NCBI GenBank assembly: GCA_948695535.1 | Contig: CAPRTS010000001.1 | Location: 124,001-188,000, forward strand | DNA from: an uncultured Eubacteriales bacterium | GTDB lineage: Bacteria > Bacillota > Clostridia > Christensenellales > UBA1242 | Reading direction: 5' to 3' | Length of the DNA stretch: 64,000 nt | In this document: positions 45,564 to 54,776 of the stretch, in pieces | How the letters are laid out: the number at the start of each line of letters is the position of its first letter | Numbering within the stretch: the first letter of the stretch is position 1 | The notes under the pieces: generated by a model | Told to the model about the DNA's origin: nothing | What the model saw: the letters and a program-made list of their open reading frames with translations, nothing else | Databases searched by the model: none | Program-made: the position numbers and the translations under genes

Positions 45564-46213
45564 ATGTTTAGTAATTTAACTGCAAAAGAAAAGGAATCAA
45601 AGTTTTCCCAGCTATTAGGTTATGCAAATAAAATTGCCAATAAAAAATTAAAAAACGCTTGTATAAGAATACTTAATGATTATAAACCGACCTACTTTGC
45701 CGAAGTGCGGGACACGACGGCATTGAAGGCATTCATGCAGGAGTAAGAACACATCAAAATTATGATGGTGGACTTATTGATCATATACTAAATGTGGTTA
45801 CACATTCTTATAATATCGCAAAAGTATATGAAAATGAAATTGATATAGATTTAGTTTTGTTTGGTGCAATTCTACATGACCTAGGAAAAGTTAAAATTTT
45901 TGATGAATGGAATGAAAAAGCAAAAGTCAAAGGAAATCTCAATTTTAGATATTTACTGGTTGACCATTGTTATATCGGGCAGTAAATTTGTGAAAAATAT
46001 TTAGATGAAGAAAAAGTTGACGAAAAACTGAAATATCAAGCATTGCACATCATTGCTACTCATATGGATACCATGGAAAAACATATGGCAGAATGTTATA
46101 TTGTGAGTTATGCCGATTCTGTTGATGCCGATGTGATGAATTGCATAAGTTATCCCCGCAATGCAATCAATCCAATCATGCAAAATTATATTTATAAAAG
46201 TGATAATCGGTAG
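45564..46213 (+). pseudogene. HD-domain hydrolase (YhaM-like), frameshifted and with internal stop
   Basis: Starts at ATG 45564 behind GGGAGGA. The frame ends at 45746, but the homologous sequence continues in another frame from about 45725 with HQNYDGGLIDHILNVVTHSY and GAILHDLGKVKIFD (HD motif), is interrupted by TAA at 45983-45985, and goes on to 46213 (ATHMDTMEKHMAEC). Two independent lesions make it a true pseudogene. Intact relatives are 3'-5' exonuclease-like or nucleotide phosphohydrolases. AT-rich like its neighbour. Confidence 0.85.
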
Positions 46214-46280
46214 GGCTTGCTGGCGTGAATCACTCAGTTTTTTAACTTGTGATTTATCTATAAAAACCGTTGCCAATATT

Positions 46281-46904
46281 TTATTGGCGGGAACGTTTTT
46301 TGAAGTTTAATCCCGACCACAAAATTAACGCGATTTGGATGGGAATACCTAAGAAATAAAGAGTGGCAAAATTATCGAAGCCGAGTGAAACGAAATTTAA
46401 GTGCAAGGCAAACAAAGTTGCCCAAACCAGCGCGGAAACCGCAGCAATAATGGGCTTGGGACTGCTCCATATCGCACAAAAGATAACAACGACTAAACAA
46501 GATAACGGGGCAGCCCAAACAAAGGCCATCCAGTAATTGTAATGATAAATTAGTAGCAGTTGGACATAAACAAAAGTAGCGGTAAACCATACCAAAGAAA
46601 TTGATAATAAGGCAATAATTATTTTGTTGCGGGTCATCGCCCGGCGTTTTTTGGCGCCTTCGGCTTGGTTGCGTTGCGCGGTGCTTGCGTCCAGTTCCTT
46701 TTTACATAAAGTATCCAAAGCAACATTGTAAAAGTTGCTTAACGCGATTAAAGTGTCTAAATCGGGGACGGTGTCACCGTTTTCCCATTTGGAAATGGAT
46801 TTATCGGAGTAACTAAGTATTTCTGCCAATTCCAGTTGCGTTAATTTCTCGGCTTTGCGTAAAGTAGTAAGATTAGTCGCCAACAAACTCTTTTCGCGTT
46901 CCAT
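46281..46904 (-). CDS. XRE-family regulator with C-terminal membrane domain
   Basis: 207 residues. Helix-turn-helix domain at about 8-62 (LRKAEKLTQLELAEILSYSDKSISKWENG), a linker with KKRRAMTRNK, then four or five membrane helices. Such membrane-tethered XRE proteins often control a neighbouring transporter or their own gene; none is evident here. Start at 46904, 6 bp after the -10. Confidence 0.87.
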   Translation of the reverse strand: MEREKSLLATNLTTLRKAEKLTQLELAEILSYSDKSISKWENGDTVPDLDTLIALSNFYNVALDTLCKKELDASTAQRNQAEGAKKRRAMTRNKIIIALLSISLVWFTATFVYVQLLLIYHYNYWMAFVWAAPLSCLVVVIFCAIWSSPKPIIAAVSALVWATLFALHLNFVSLGFDNFATLYFLGIPIQIALILWSGLNFKKRSRQ

Positions 46905-46910
46905 GTGTTC

Positions 46911-46939
46911 ATTGTAGCTAATGATAACCGGTTTGTAAA
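46911..46939 (-). promoter_or_regulatory. Promoter of the XRE gene, leaderless start
   Basis: Minus strand: TTTACA, 17 bp, TACAAT, then 6 bp to ATG 46904. An imperfect inverted arrangement (GGTAACTCTCGCGGGAG region, 46970-46990) nearby could hold an operator, not verified. Confidence 0.6.
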
Positions 46940-47081
46940 GGACAATTCTCGTTTGGTGAGAGTTAAAGATTGGTAACTCTCGCGGGAGAGTGTAAAAGAT
47001 TATAGCGTTTATAGGCGTATTCTCTTGGTAAAAGACATTATTTAAAGTATGGTTGCTTGTTATCAAAAAGGAGTAAATAAC

Positions 47082-48041
47082 ATGAACAGAAAAACAATCC
47101 CGATTTTCTTTACTTGCGATGACGCATACGCGCCGTTTTTGGCGGTAGCCTTAGAGTCCTTAGAACAGAACGCCAGTCGTCGCTATAATTACCACATTCG
47201 CGTTCTGCACGCTAACAGCCTTAACGCGACTAATCAAGCCAAAATTAAGCAAAAATATCACGGTGGCAATTTTATTATTGAGTGCGTTGATGTGACTGAG
47301 GTCGTTAAAGCCTTCACCAGTAAATTCCACGTGCGCGATTACTATTCGCAAACGATTTATTACCGCTTATTTATTGCGTCGCTGTTTCCGCAATACGACA
47401 AAGTGTTATATCTGGACAGTGACATTGTCGTGTTGGGGGATATTTCACGTTTATACCGTTACCGTTTGGGTAAAAATTTGTTAGGGGCAGTGACCGAAGA
47501 GTTCGTCCAAACGGTGCCCGATTTGCAGAAATATACCGAACAACATTTGGGCTTAGCCGACAGTAAACAATATTTCAATTCGGGCATTTTAGTGATGAAT
47601 TTACGTCGCTTGCGGGAAATCAATTTTGAAAAGATTTTTTTAGGTCTGGTGGACAAGGTGGCCTTTTACGTTGCCCCTGACCAAGATTATTTGAACGTGA
47701 TTTGTCGCAACCAAGTGCGCTACTTGCCCGGAGTTTGGAACAAAGAGCCAATCTTAAAACCGTGGATTAAAGATAAAGACGTCAAGTTATTGCATTATGC
47801 AGTCGATAAAAAACCGTGGCACAAACGGGGGCTTTTGTACGAAAATTATTTTTGGCAGTACGCTAAGCAAACCGATTTTTATGACGAGATTGTGCAACAT
47901 TTGGCAAATTTTACGCCTGAGCAACTGGCCGAAGCCGAACAACAAACCGTAAATTTGGTTGCCAAAGCCAAGGCCGAAGCCGAAGACGTGGTCGAAAACC
48001 AACGTATTGCCCAAGTCGTCCGGGAAGTTTGCCCCGATTAG
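47082..48041 (+). CDS. Glycosyltransferase family 8 protein
   Basis: 319 residues. IPIFFTCDDAYAPFLAVALES is the donor-binding start; YLDSDIVVLGDI holds the DxD metal motif; YFNSGILVMNL and DQDYLNVI are typical GT8. It transfers a sugar from UDP- or another nucleotide-sugar, probably to lipid or wall glycan. RBS AAAGGAG. Forms an operon with the following acyltransferase. The C-terminal 40 residues are a charged Ala/Glu coiled coil. Confidence 0.9.
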   Translation: MNRKTIPIFFTCDDAYAPFLAVALESLEQNASRRYNYHIRVLHANSLNATNQAKIKQKYHGGNFIIECVDVTEVVKAFTSKFHVRDYYSQTIYYRLFIASLFPQYDKVLYLDSDIVVLGDISRLYRYRLGKNLLGAVTEEFVQTVPDLQKYTEQHLGLADSKQYFNSGILVMNLRRLREINFEKIFLGLVDKVAFYVAPDQDYLNVICRNQVRYLPGVWNKEPILKPWIKDKDVKLLHYAVDKKPWHKRGLLYENYFWQYAKQTDFYDEIVQHLANFTPEQLAEAEQQTVNLVAKAKAEAEDVVENQRIAQVVREVCPD

Positions 48042-48049
48042 GAGTAAAG

Positions 48050-48886
48050 ATGAAACTTGATATTGATTGTTTGAAAGAAGATCCCGCCGAATTGGCCAAG
48101 TACCAAGCCATGATGGTTGACGACGAAAAAACGGGTAATTTCACCCATCACCATGACGTAGTTGACCCTAATGTTTATGAACCATTGGATGAGAATTTCC
48201 CTTATATTCGTCGTGGTTTTAAGTGGTGGTGGAAACAACACTTTTGGGGCTGGGTGGTGCGACGATATAGTAAGAAAATCAACCGCCAATTATTGAATCT
48301 TAAAGTTGAAGGGCGCGAAAACCTGCGGGGCGTTAAGGCGGCGATTGTGACTTGTAATCACGTGAGCAAAGTTGACAGTTTCGCGGTACGGGGAGCCTTA
48401 CGGTCGGACGTAATGTACGTGGCGGCCGAATGGAATAACTGGCGTGGTTACATGGGCGAATTAGCACGCAACACGGGGTATATTGCTTTGCCTAGTACCA
48501 TGAAGTTTTCGTTGATGCGTAACTTTAACAAGGCAATTCGTTATTATTTGGGTAAAGGCAAAAAGATTCTGATTTATCCCGAGCAAGCCATGTGGCGCGA
48601 GTACCGCAAACCGCGACCGTTACGGCCGGGGGCGTTCCATTATGCGGTGCAAAACAACGTCCCGATTATTCCCATGTTTATTACGATTAAGGACAAACCG
48701 CAAATGGTTGATGCTAACGGTAAGGCCAACTTCGGAGACTATACCATTCACATTCTACCGCCAATTTACCCCAATCCCGAATTGTCGGTCAAAGATAATG
48801 AGCAGCAAATGCAAGCCAAAAACGCCCAAGCGTGGCGCGAAGTTTACGAACGGGTTTACCAAAAGCCGTTGGTTTACGAAAAGTAA
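48050..48886 (+). CDS. PlsC-like 1-acyl-glycerol-3-phosphate acyltransferase family protein
   Basis: 278 residues. NHVSKVD is the NHx4D catalytic motif and YPEQAMW the substrate motif (usually EGTR/PEG). The first 75 residues form a family-external extension ending in an amphipathic stretch (YIRRGFKWWWKQHFWGW) that should sit on the membrane. Pairs with the GT8 gene, suggesting glycolipid assembly. RBS TAGGAGT. Confidence 0.85.
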   Translation: MKLDIDCLKEDPAELAKYQAMMVDDEKTGNFTHHHDVVDPNVYEPLDENFPYIRRGFKWWWKQHFWGWVVRRYSKKINRQLLNLKVEGRENLRGVKAAIVTCNHVSKVDSFAVRGALRSDVMYVAAEWNNWRGYMGELARNTGYIALPSTMKFSLMRNFNKAIRYYLGKGKKILIYPEQAMWREYRKPRPLRPGAFHYAVQNNVPIIPMFITIKDKPQMVDANGKANFGDYTIHILPPIYPNPELSVKDNEQQMQAKNAQAWREVYERVYQKPLVYEK

Positions 48887-49159
48887 ATAATCTCAACAAA
48901 TCGAACGAACTGTTGAAGTAGCACCGCTGCCCGTTGTCGACGAAAGCCAAATAGAAAAATAATCGCACTTTACCAAATTTAGTTTTCACAGTAAAAAGCC
49001 CGCTTTTAGCTAAGCCATTTTGACTGCCGGAGCGAAGCGACAGCACTTGTAGCAAGACAAGCACGCACCTAAGTAGTGTTAAAAATGTTTACATTATAAT
49101 TTTATTATGCTATAAAATTTTTGCTTGAACAAAACAATAAAGAGTAATTTAGCGGGGTA

Positions 49160-49525
49160 ATGATGAATTTTGCTATTGTAAATAAAAACGGCATTATTTG
49201 TGCGGTTGTAGATAACGATGAACAAGTTATTTATGACGAGCAATCTGCTTTAGATTTGTTAATAAATGCAAAACATAAGGCCGGAACGAAAAATATAATT
49301 ATTGACAAAAATTTGATTAGAGAAGATTTTTTCATTTTGAGTACGGGACTTGCCGGTGCAATTTTGCAAAAATTTATAAACTATGGTGGCAGAATTGCAA
49401 TTTTCGGCGATTTTTCAAAATACACAAGTAAGCCGTTAAAAGATTTTATTTATGAAAGTAATAAAGGCGAAAGTATTTTTTTCGTCCCGACAAAAGAAGA
49501 AGCAATCCTTAAACTGTGTAAATGA
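49160..49525 (+). CDS. DUF4180 domain protein
   Basis: 121 residues. LSTGLAGAILQKFINYGGRIAIFGDF and GESIFFVPTKEEAI match the DUF4180 family, function unknown. AT-rich with its own terminator and an upstream gap without genes (48887-49159) where no feature was recognised, so it looks like acquired cargo. The start could be 49160 or 49163 (ATGATG). Confidence 0.85.
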   Translation: MMNFAIVNKNGIICAVVDNDEQVIYDEQSALDLLINAKHKAGTKNIIIDKNLIREDFFILSTGLAGAILQKFINYGGRIAIFGDFSKYTSKPLKDFIYESNKGESIFFVPTKEEAILKLCK

Positions 49526-49550
49526 ATTACAATGTCGAGCGGATAAAAAC

Positions 49551-49580
49551 AGGTGAGATTATTTAATCTCACCTATTTTG
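49551..49580 (+). terminator. Terminator after the DUF4180 gene
   Basis: Stem AGGTGAGATTA/TAATCTCACCT, then ATTTTG; near-perfect inverted repeat that could act in both directions (it also lies downstream of the minus-strand TtcA-like gene). Confidence 0.8.
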
Positions 49581-49627
49581 TAGTTGTAAAGATTAATGCC
49601 CTTGGTTGGACTTTTTTATGTTTATAG

Positions 49628-50353
49628 TTACTCCGTGTCCAAGGCTTTGTAGATGTTCAGTATGGTGTTCGGGTTGTCTTGTTCCAGTTGGCGGAGCAGT
49701 TCTTTGGTGGCTTGGCGCTTGCCGGTTTTGCCACATTGACCTAACGGGCAACCGCAATGAATAAAGTGCAAAGCGTTTGCGTCGCGCCAGTTCGCAATGT
49801 CGCGTTCGCGGACTAAACAAAACGGGCGGATCAGTTGCATGCCAGCAAAGTTTTTACTGTCCAATTTGGGGGGCATGGTTTTGACCTTGGCGTTATAAAA
49901 CAGGTTCATTACTACCGTTTCGGCGATGTCGTCCAAGTGGTGCGCCAGCGCAATTTTGTTGCACCCCCGTTCCTTAGCGGCGGCGTAGAGATAACCGCGT
50001 CGCATGCGCGCGCACAGGTAACACGGCGAACCACCCGCCTTGGTCACGACTTTAAAAATGGGTGACGAAAAGATTTCCAAAGGGATACCTAATTGTTCGG
50101 CGGTAGTTTTGACGGTGGCTAAGTCGGCTTCGCTGTAACCCGGATCCATGCATAAAAAAATTACCGAAAAATTTTCACGATGAGCCAATTTACTTTGGCG
50201 TGCTAGTTCTTGTAAACACAATGCCAAAGCGAAACTGTCTTTACCGCCCGAAACGCAAACGGCAATCTTATCACCATCATTGATTAAGTGGTACTTATCA
50301 ACAGCCCGAATAAAGGGTGGCCACAAGTGGTGGTTTTTAGAAATAGATTTCAT
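49628..50353 (-). CDS. TtcA-like tRNA thiolation ATPase (PP-loop)
   Basis: 241 residues. PP-loop SGGKDS, the CYLCARMRR pair of cysteines and CGCPLGQCGK fit the TtcA/TtuA branch, in which cysteines hold an Fe-S cluster for 2-thiolation of tRNA. ATG 50353 overlaps the end of the upstream gene by 17 bp; a GTG further upstream adds unmatched residues. The gene is downstream of the IlvD-like gene in one operon. Confidence 0.85.
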   Translation of the reverse strand: MKSISKNHHLWPPFIRAVDKYHLINDGDKIAVCVSGGKDSFALALCLQELARQSKLAHRENFSVIFLCMDPGYSEADLATVKTTAEQLGIPLEIFSSPIFKVVTKAGGSPCYLCARMRRGYLYAAAKERGCNKIALAHHLDDIAETVVMNLFYNAKVKTMPPKLDSKNFAGMQLIRPFCLVRERDIANWRDANALHFIHCGCPLGQCGKTGKRQATKELLRQLEQDNPNTILNIYKALDTE

Positions 50354-51611
50354 ACTTTTTCGCAATATTGCGCTTGGCACGGAGTTTCATGTCTTTACTG
50401 CTGACATTAGTGCTTAAACGGCCTTTGGTGACGTCAATTTCGATGGTATCGCCCGTTTGAATGTTGGCAAAGTCTTGGTTATCAAAGCCGTTCGGTGTAA
50501 TGTTGGCCACAGTTAGTACCGGGGTAGTGGCACAATAACCGTCGGTAATTAAAGCAATGTCGTTGGCTTTGTTCATAGCAACAATGGTTTGAACAATAAT
50601 TGAAACGTCGCAATGTAAGCAGTTTTGCAACACAATCACGCCGTTATCAATTGCATTCGAGGTTAAGGCCATTAACGCGTCGGTTAAACTGCGGTACACC
50701 CACGCTTGGCTTTCGGTAGTCAGGGGGGCGGTGTCGGCCGAAACTACGTAGGCTTCGTCGGCAAGATTGCCTTTTAAGGACGGGAACAAACCCGTAGGGA
50801 TTTTCAACTCGATCATGTCCAGTAACTTAGCAAATTGCAAAACTCCGGTGATATTACCGCCGTTGGCTTGGTATTGTGCCAAACTTTCGGTCAGCGTGCG
50901 TTTGCTGATTAAACGTTTGGTCGTGATAATATCGTCGGCACGTTCTTTGGCGGCTACGCCAGTTGCTACCGCAAAGTCTAGGGTTGCCCCTTGGTTAACT
51001 ACTAATTTAGATGCCCCAGGTAAAGTTAACCCCAATGCTTCCGCCAGTTGGAAAAAAGTTAAGGATAAGGTGTCATTAGGGGCGATACCGACTTGACGCG
51101 CGTAAGTCATGGTCAAGTGATCAATCTCGGTGGCTTTAATTTCGCGAGTGGCAAGTTTACCCGCCGCCAGTAACATAGTTTCATCGTAAGTAGGGTTAAT
51201 CCCCATCGGCATTAGTAAAACAGGACAATTGATCTGGGTGCAACCTTCCAAAATGCCTAAGCCCATTACGTTATTGTCAACGACCGCAACCACACAATCC
51301 AACAAATTGGTACGCACAAGGGCGGCTACGCTTTTGGCGACAAAGTCAGTATAGTTGCGGGCGTATTTGGCCGTAGCCGGGGTTAAACGTTTTAAGTAGT
51401 CAAAATTTTCTAGGTTAAACGTTAAAGGTACCGCATTTTCTTTGCGAATACCAAATGCTAAATTGCTAACCATGGCTTGACTGTGGTTTTGAATACAATC
51501 GATGATGCCTACAACCAGTACGTTGTTTTCGCCGGGAATAGCAACTCCGGCAGCGGCTAAATCCGCCAATTTTAACATTTTTGTGCTTTTGTCGTATGAG
51601 CGTAAGTTCAT
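50337..51611 (-). CDS. IlvD/Edd-like protein lacking the Fe-S cysteines
   Basis: 424 residues; IlvD and Edd are 550-620. Recognisable segments: EALGLTLPGASK, a GGNITGVLQFAKLL stretch, DNGVIVLQN and GDTIEIDVTKGRLSTN. The three cluster-ligand cysteines are gone: PCH is HSQ, NCDKxxPGM is DNNVMGLGI, and CGxCxGMFTANSM is PNDTLSLTFFQL. It therefore should not catalyse dehydration. Role unknown; perhaps it retains sugar-acid or small-molecule binding. Promoter with extended -10 (TGCTATAAT), 7 bp before the ATG. Confidence 0.75.
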   Translation of the reverse strand: MNLRSYDKSTKMLKLADLAAAGVAIPGENNVLVVGIIDCIQNHSQAMVSNLAFGIRKENAVPLTFNLENFDYLKRLTPATAKYARNYTDFVAKSVAALVRTNLLDCVVAVVDNNVMGLGILEGCTQINCPVLLMPMGINPTYDETMLLAAGKLATREIKATEIDHLTMTYARQVGIAPNDTLSLTFFQLAEALGLTLPGASKLVVNQGATLDFAVATGVAAKERADDIITTKRLISKRTLTESLAQYQANGGNITGVLQFAKLLDMIELKIPTGLFPSLKGNLADEAYVVSADTAPLTTESQAWVYRSLTDALMALTSNAIDNGVIVLQNCLHCDVSIIVQTIVAMNKANDIALITDGYCATTPVLTVANITPNGFDNQDFANIQTGDTIEIDVTKGRLSTNVSSKDMKLRAKRNIAKKYEIYF

Positions 51612-51618
51612 TACCTAA

Positions 51619-51624
51619 ATTATA
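51619..51624 (-). promoter_or_regulatory. Extended -10 promoter of the IlvD-like gene
   Basis: Minus strand TGCTATAAT with the ATG 7 bp downstream; no good -35. It lies in the 3' end of the M1 peptidase gene. Confidence 0.55.
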
Positions 51625-53098
51625 GCATAACTGTTTCGTTGCCGGCAAGATAATTGTTAAGATATTTGACCAAATCATGGCCTAATTCGGCTTCCAAAGT
51701 ACTGGCTAAGTCGTAAGTAGTGCCAAACTGGAAGCAGTGGTCGGTTGCGAATTTACTTAGTGCGTGGTTAAGGTTGACGTGACCAACCATGGTGGTAATA
51801 TTGTAAAACAGCAACATACCGCGGGCGTAGGTGTTGATAGTGTATTCACTGGCCGATTTATAACCGACGGGGCCTAACAACATCTGGCGTGTGTAGGGGA
51901 CTTGGTATTCGTCCATGATGCTTTCAAACATTTCAATGGCCTTGATGTTCTCTTCGGCGGTGCCGGTTAGGTTTTTGCCGTATTGCGGGTGGTCTTCGAA
52001 AAACACGGCAGTACTGTATTCGGCCAAACCTTCGTCGATCCACGCAGTTGTGTTTTGGTTATTGCCGACCAGGCCGTACCACCATTGGTGAGCAATCTCG
52101 TGAACAATCACTGTTTGGTATTGTTTTTGGTCAGTAACGTCCAAAGCAATGTAAACTAAGGCACCGTATTCCATACCACCATGCAGGAAGTCAGTTTGCA
52201 CGACTGATAAAGTGGCGTAAGGGTAATCAATAAATTGGTTGGAAAAATACGCCAACGCGTTGCAGGCGGTATATAAACTGATTTCAGGAATCGTGTCGTT
52301 TAGGTAGTAATAATTGACCATGGTATCACCAACCGCACGCGAGATAACTTTGAAGTCACGGGACAGCACCACGGCAAAGTCGCGCAACAGATATCCGCGA
52401 TACTGGTTGTTGCCGATGGCTTCGCCACTGGTAGCAACAATGTAGCCGGCGGGTGCGTTAAAAGTAACTTCAAAATTGTATGGTTCGTTATAAAAGGGGT
52501 CGCCGTTACTGCTGTAAGGGTAGATATCCCAGTCATTGTCGTAAACCACGGGGATAGCGTAGAAGTTCCCCAAATTGACCGCATTAGTAGTATAGCCAAG
52601 ACGGTGCTTAACGTGTGGAATTTTAATTGTATATTCAAGGTCAATGGTTACGGTTTGGTGAGGAGACAGTGTTTGTTTTAACGGAACGGTTAGTACCGTG
52701 TTGTCGGTTTCTCCCAAAATAGTGTGTGGCGTGGTGACTTTGACGTAACCGGCGTCAAAACCGTTAGGGTAAGCCCGAGCGATTTCGTTTTTAGCGACAG
52801 CGGGGTAACGGGCATCTTTCTGGTAGGCGTTGGCAAACAAATAAAATTTAACTGCGGTTAGGTATTGGTCGCTGTGGTTATGGTAAGTTGTGGTTTGTTT
52901 AACGGCCAAAGTATGATTATTTTCGCTGTAATTACAATCCAACTTAATGGTGCCAGCATCTTGGGCTGCGGCTTGTAAGGCGGTCAAGTTAACCCGGGTC
53001 GGGGTTAATTTACCTAAGCCGATAACGCTGAAAACAATGGTTATGGTCAATACGCAAGCAATAACCAAGGCCCAAATTTTACGTTGCAGTTTGCTCAT
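51620..53098 (-). CDS. M1-family metallopeptidase, membrane-anchored
   Basis: 492 residues. N-terminal signal anchor (IWALVIACVLTITIVFSVIG), M1 beta domain, GGMEYG exopeptidase-like motif and HEIAHQWW with downstream glutamate in ENxxLAEYS-like IDEGLAEYS, the HExxHx18E zinc site. It should act outside the membrane on peptides. No ERAP-like C-terminal domain, so it is a short M1. Start 53098 is 5 bp after a TAAAAT -10. Confidence 0.9.
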   Translation of the reverse strand: MSKLQRKIWALVIACVLTITIVFSVIGLGKLTPTRVNLTALQAAAQDAGTIKLDCNYSENNHTLAVKQTTTYHNHSDQYLTAVKFYLFANAYQKDARYPAVAKNEIARAYPNGFDAGYVKVTTPHTILGETDNTVLTVPLKQTLSPHQTVTIDLEYTIKIPHVKHRLGYTTNAVNLGNFYAIPVVYDNDWDIYPYSSNGDPFYNEPYNFEVTFNAPAGYIVATSGEAIGNNQYRGYLLRDFAVVLSRDFKVISRAVGDTMVNYYYLNDTIPEISLYTACNALAYFSNQFIDYPYATLSVVQTDFLHGGMEYGALVYIALDVTDQKQYQTVIVHEIAHQWWYGLVGNNQNTTAWIDEGLAEYSTAVFFEDHPQYGKNLTGTAEENIKAIEMFESIMDEYQVPYTRQMLLGPVGYKSASEYTINTYARGMLLFYNITTMVGHVNLNHALSKFATDHCFQFGTTYDLASTLEAELGHDLVKYLNNYLAGNETVML

Positions 53099-53134
53099 AC
53101 CAAATTTTATTACGCGGTGATGGAGAAAAAGACT

Positions 53135-53164
53135 TTGACATTTCGACAAATACTGCTTTACACT
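53135..53164 (+). promoter_or_regulatory. Promoter of pyrG
   Basis: TTGACA (53135-53140), 18 bp, TACACT (53159-53164), 10 bp before ATG 53175. No RBS; no leader long enough for the CTP-dependent attenuator known in Bacillus pyrG. Confidence 0.6.
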
Positions 53165-53174
53165 TAATTCCGTT

Positions 53175-54776
53175 ATGGCAAAATATATTTTTGTAACGGG
53201 CGGGGTTGTTTCGGGTTTAGGCAAGGGTATCACCGCGGCCAGTTTGGGTAAACTATTAAGATTAAGAGGTTACCGTGTGTCGGTACAAAAAATTGATCCT
53301 TATTTGAATATTGATCCCGGCACGATGAGCCCTTACGAGCACGGTGAAGTTTTTGTTACCGACGACGGAGCTGAGACTGATTTGGATATTGGTCACTACG
53401 AACGTTTTTTGGATATCAATTGCAGTCGTAAATCAGGAATTACCACGGGGCAAATTTACTCCAAAATTTTTGCCAAAGAACGTCGCGGCGATTACTTGGG
53501 ACATACGGTGCAAATTGTTCCCCACGTGACTAACGAAATTAAAAACTATATGCGCGAAATTGGCGAAGGTCAAGACATTGTGATTATTGAAATTGGTGGT
53601 ACGGTCGGTGACATTGAACAATCAGTTTATATCGAAGCTATTCGCCAATTCCGTCGGGAATTGGGTATTGGTAATAGTGTTGCAGTGCACGTCACTTTAA
53701 TTCCTTACATCGCTTCCAGTGGTGAAATTAAAACTAAACCCACCCAAAACAGTGTCAAAGACCTACAACAATTAGGTGTTTTTGCCGACGTATTGGTTTG
53801 TCGTACTACGGCGGGCATTGAACTTGACCAAGAACACCGTGATAAGATTGCGATGTTTTGTGGCTTAGATAATCAAGAAGACGTTATTCATAATCGCGAT
53901 TGTCGTACTATTTACGAAGTGCCGTTAATGTTCGCTAAACAGAAGTTTGACCAGATCGTCTTAAAAAAATTAAATTTAAAGTTAAATAAATGTGATTTAA
54001 GCGAATGGCAAAAAATTGTTGATAAATTATGTGATGATCATTTACCGGAAGTGACCGTAGCGCTTGTTGGTAAATACGTGGCGGTTGCTGACGCGTACAT
54101 CAGTGTAACCGAAGCATTAAAACACGCCGGAATTGTCAACAATGTTCGTACCAAAGTTAAGTTGGTGCAAGCCGAAAACCTTGAACGTGACGGGGCAGAA
54201 CCTTGGTTAAGTGACGTGCAAGCAATTTTAGTGCCGGGTGGGTTTGGTAACCGTGGGGTAGAAGGTAAAATTGCCGCGATTAAGTACGCTCGCGAAAATA
54301 ACATTCCGTTTTTGGGAATTTGTTTGGGTATGCAAACTGCGGTTATTGAATTTGCACGTAATGTTTGCGGTTTACGTGACGCAAACAGTACCGAATTTGT
54401 GGACAAATTGAAGTATCCAGTTATCGATATTATCGAGGACCAAAAAGATATTACGACCAAAGGTGGCACAATGCGTTTGGGGTTGTACGATTGTGCACTT
54501 AAACCAAACACTTTGGCGGCCAAATTGTACGGCAAGAGTACGATTAAGGAACGCCACCGCCACCGTTACGAATTTAACAATCAATACCGTACGCAATTGG
54601 AACAAGCGGGTATGGTGTTCAGTGGGATCAATCCGCAAGCTAACTTGGTGGAAATTATCGAATTGCCCAGTCACCCGTTCTTTATCGCGTGTCAATGTCA
54701 CCCTGAATTGTTGTCGCGTCCTAACCGACCGCACCCGTTATTTAAGGGCTTAATCGCCGCAGCCGTCCAAAAGTAA
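53175..54776 (+). CDS. pyrG: CTP synthase
   Basis: 533 residues, complete. Synthetase domain begins KYIFVTGGVVSGLGKGITAAS, with IDPYLNIDPGTMSPYEHGEV; glutaminase domain has the nucleophile in LGICLGMQ and the His-Glu pair in CQCHPE. Makes CTP from UTP, ATP and glutamine. Its 3' end overlaps the convergent Spo0A-like gene by 27 bp. Start chosen because MAKYIFVTGG is the universal start. Confidence 0.96.
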   Translation: MAKYIFVTGGVVSGLGKGITAASLGKLLRLRGYRVSVQKIDPYLNIDPGTMSPYEHGEVFVTDDGAETDLDIGHYERFLDINCSRKSGITTGQIYSKIFAKERRGDYLGHTVQIVPHVTNEIKNYMREIGEGQDIVIIEIGGTVGDIEQSVYIEAIRQFRRELGIGNSVAVHVTLIPYIASSGEIKTKPTQNSVKDLQQLGVFADVLVCRTTAGIELDQEHRDKIAMFCGLDNQEDVIHNRDCRTIYEVPLMFAKQKFDQIVLKKLNLKLNKCDLSEWQKIVDKLCDDHLPEVTVALVGKYVAVADAYISVTEALKHAGIVNNVRTKVKLVQAENLERDGAEPWLSDVQAILVPGGFGNRGVEGKIAAIKYARENNIPFLGICLGMQTAVIEFARNVCGLRDANSTEFVDKLKYPVIDIIEDQKDITTKGGTMRLGLYDCALKPNTLAAKLYGKSTIKERHRHRYEFNNQYRTQLEQAGMVFSGINPQANLVEIIELPSHPFFIACQCHPELLSRPNRPHPLFKGLIAAAVQK

